DNA from: Synechococcaceae cyanobacterium | GTDB taxonomy: Bacteria; Cyanobacteriota; Cyanobacteriia; PCC-6307; Cyanobiaceae | DNA: 15,255 bases | Assembly: GCA_947460085.1 (NCBI GenBank) | Contig: CANHGA010000021.1 | Location: 1 to 15,255, forward strand | Direction of reading: 5' to 3' | Part shown: positions 13,973 to 15,255 of the stretch, piece after piece | Layout of the letters: the number at the start of each line of letters is the position of its first letter | How positions within the stretch are numbered: the stretch's first letter is position 1 | Notes under the pieces: model-generated | The model's database searches: none | What the model saw: the letters and a program-made list of their open reading frames with translations, nothing else | What the model was told of the DNA's origin: nothing | Made by a program: the position numbers and the translations under genes

Positions 13973-15118
13973 ATGGCTCTCACCGATTGGACAGGCGCTT
14001 TTGGTCGCGCCCAGCAGCGTGACCTCAGCCACGACATTGAACGCGGTTACGAATCAGCCCTGCTGATCCAAAGCATCGAGCTTGAGCATTACAACGACCG
14101 ACCCGTTCGTGCCGAACTGACCCTGAGCATTCCCAAGCCTGCCCAGGCCCAGGTGTTGCGCCGATTCCGCTCCGCCCTGGAGATCTGCCGCAGCTCCATC
14201 GAGGCGCTTGAGCCCCATCGCCTAGAAATCGCGGGCCAGGAATTGCGCCAGCTCCAGTTGATCGAAGCGGTGGTCAGTCGCTATGACAACCAGCGACGTC
14301 CCCTGCCCACCATCAGCCGCAACCCAGAAGTGCTGCCGCGCAGCCTGATTGGGGTAATGGACCAGGTCAGGCGCCAGCTCGACCCCGAGGCAGAGGCCAG
14401 TGTGGTGGCCGGGTTCCGGCGCCGACGGGACTCCACCTTGGTGTCGCTGAGGATCCTGCTGTTGTTGATTCTGGTTCCAGTCTTAATTCAGCAAGTCAGC
14501 CGCACCTACGTGGTCTCCCCGCTGGTCGATCGCTTTGCCGGTGATGCCACTATCCTGAATTACCCCAAGCCCCATCTGGAGCAGAAGGCCGTGCGGCAAT
14601 TGCGCGACTTCCAAGGGCAAATCGAATTTGAGGCCCTCCTCAGTGGCAACCCCTTGCCAAGCCGGGAGGAAATCCAGGCTGAATTGAGCAAAAAGGCTTT
14701 GGAGCTCCAGGCAGAAACGGCCCAGGAAAGTACCCACGCCATCAAAAATGTTCTTGCCGACCTCAGCGGGCTGATCGGATTTGCGATCGTTTGCATCCTG
14801 GGTCAACGGGACATTCAGGTCCTACGCGGCTTTATCGACGAGCTCGTCTATGGCCTCAGCGACAGCGCCAAGGCCTTTGCCATCATCCTGTTTACCGACA
14901 TCTTTGTGGGATTCCACAGTCCAGAAGGCTGGACTGTGCTGCTTGATGGTGTCGCCAATCACCTTGGCCTCCCGGCTGAGGAGAACTTCATCTTGCTGTT
15001 CATTGCCACCTTCCCTGTGGTCCTGGCGACGATCTTCAAGTACTGGATCTTCCGCTACCTCAACCGGGTGTCGCCGTCCTCCGTCGCAACCCTGAGGAAC
15101 ATGAATGGTGGGGGCTAA
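13973..15118 (+). CDS. pxcA: Proton extrusion protein PxcA (CotA/CemA family)
   Basis: The 381-aa membrane protein belongs to the family of Synechocystis PxcA/CotA and chloroplast CemA, which is required for light-induced, sodium-dependent proton extrusion. A long hydrophilic N-terminus (1-150), rich in charged helices and starting with TDWTGAFGRAQQRDLSHDIERGYESALLIQ, precedes helix 1 (about 156-175). A charged loop with HLEQKAVRQLRDFQ follows, then helix 2 (about 260-277), helix 3 (about 300-318, AFAIILFTDIFVGFHSPEGW) and helix 4 (about 339-360). The FVGFHSPEGW and PVVLATIFKYWIFRYLNR segments are hallmarks. The protein is somewhat shorter than the Synechocystis one (about 440 aa). The start is six bases after the psb32-like stop. 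No strong terminator is seen after the stop, only a 4-bp CTCG/CGAG stem before a few Ts. Confidence 0.94.
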   Translation: MALTDWTGAFGRAQQRDLSHDIERGYESALLIQSIELEHYNDRPVRAELTLSIPKPAQAQVLRRFRSALEICRSSIEALEPHRLEIAGQELRQLQLIEAVVSRYDNQRRPLPTISRNPEVLPRSLIGVMDQVRRQLDPEAEASVVAGFRRRRDSTLVSLRILLLLILVPVLIQQVSRTYVVSPLVDRFAGDATILNYPKPHLEQKAVRQLRDFQGQIEFEALLSGNPLPSREEIQAELSKKALELQAETAQESTHAIKNVLADLSGLIGFAIVCILGQRDIQVLRGFIDELVYGLSDSAKAFAIILFTDIFVGFHSPEGWTVLLDGVANHLGLPAEENFILLFIATFPVVLATIFKYWIFRYLNRVSPSSVATLRNMNGGG

Positions 15119-15153
15119 AACCTACTTGCTCGCTACGAGTTTCTTGCACCTCC

Positions 15154-15255
15154 CCATTGACTGCCGACTCGCCATTGACTGCCGACTCGCCATTGACTGC
15201 CGACTCGCCATTGACTGCCGACTCGCCATTGACTGCCGACTCGCCATTGACTGCC
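15154..15255. repeat. 18-bp tandem repeat, 5.7 copies, truncated by window edge
   Basis: The unit CCATTGACTGCCGACTCG repeats perfectly from 15154: five full copies, then 12 bases of a sixth that runs out of the window. Each unit can be read as two heptamers plus four bases (attgact, gccgact, cgcc). It starts 35 bases after the pxcA stop. There are no unique spacers, so it is not a CRISPR array. The identity of the copies points to recent expansion. Confidence 0.95.

Noticed and set aside
15154..15255. CRISPR array
   Set aside because: The repeats are contiguous 18-mers with no spacers, and there are no cas genes in the window.
1..15255. HIP1 octamer GCGATCGC, common in many cyanobacteria
   Set aside because: By eye I found near-matches (for example around 1908 and 14780) but no full octamer. 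Its absence fits picocyanobacteria; this was not an exhaustive search.

Overview
The window reads as a chromosomal segment of a GC-rich picocyanobacterium of the Cyanobium/Synechococcus type. The diagnostic genes are an allophycocyanin-B subunit (apcD, so phycobilisomes are present and Prochlorococcus is unlikely), a PxcA/CemA-type proton extrusion protein, a Psb32-like TPM-domain protein and a CCB2/CCB4-type cytochrome b6f cofactor assembly factor. The remaining genes are housekeeping: rRNA methylation, two aminoacyl-tRNA synthetases, two ribosomal proteins, an RNB-family exoribonuclease and an envelope lipoprotein. I saw no insertion sequence, phage gene, CRISPR array, tRNA or rRNA.

Layout. 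1-731 has no recognisable gene. It holds a degenerate array of 7-base units (85-189), two hairpins and one weak ORF. 732-1226 (-) is apcD, divergent from 1350-2705 (+), an RlmD-type 23S rRNA methyltransferase. 2749-5187 (-) is pheT, convergent with rlmD and divergent from rpmG (5301-5495), rpsR (5579-5800) and an RNase II/R-family gene (to 7842), which look like one transcription unit. 7865-9730 (-) is a FAD-dependent oxidoreductase of unknown substrate, convergent with the RNase and divergent from metG (9834-11402). metG overlaps an LptC-like lipoprotein gene (11399-12574) by four bases. 12516-13175 (-) is the CCB-type factor, overlapping lptC tail to tail. 13295-13966 (psb32-like) and 13973-15118 (pxcA) form a tight + strand pair. 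The right edge (15154-15255) is an 18-bp tandem repeat that runs out of the window.

Functional logic. The left two thirds is mostly translation and RNA metabolism (RlmD, PheT, L33, S18, RNase, MetRS). The right end groups photosynthetic-membrane genes (b6f haem attachment, PSII repair, light-dependent proton extrusion). apcD stands alone on the left.

I did not find a convincing novel multi-gene system. The points most worth a second look are the related heptamer-based repeats at both ends of the window, the RNase gene whose coding-like N-terminus has no ordinary start codon, the large lipoprotein LptC coupled to metG, and the orphan FAD oxidoreductase. All assignments come from reading motifs; no database search was run.
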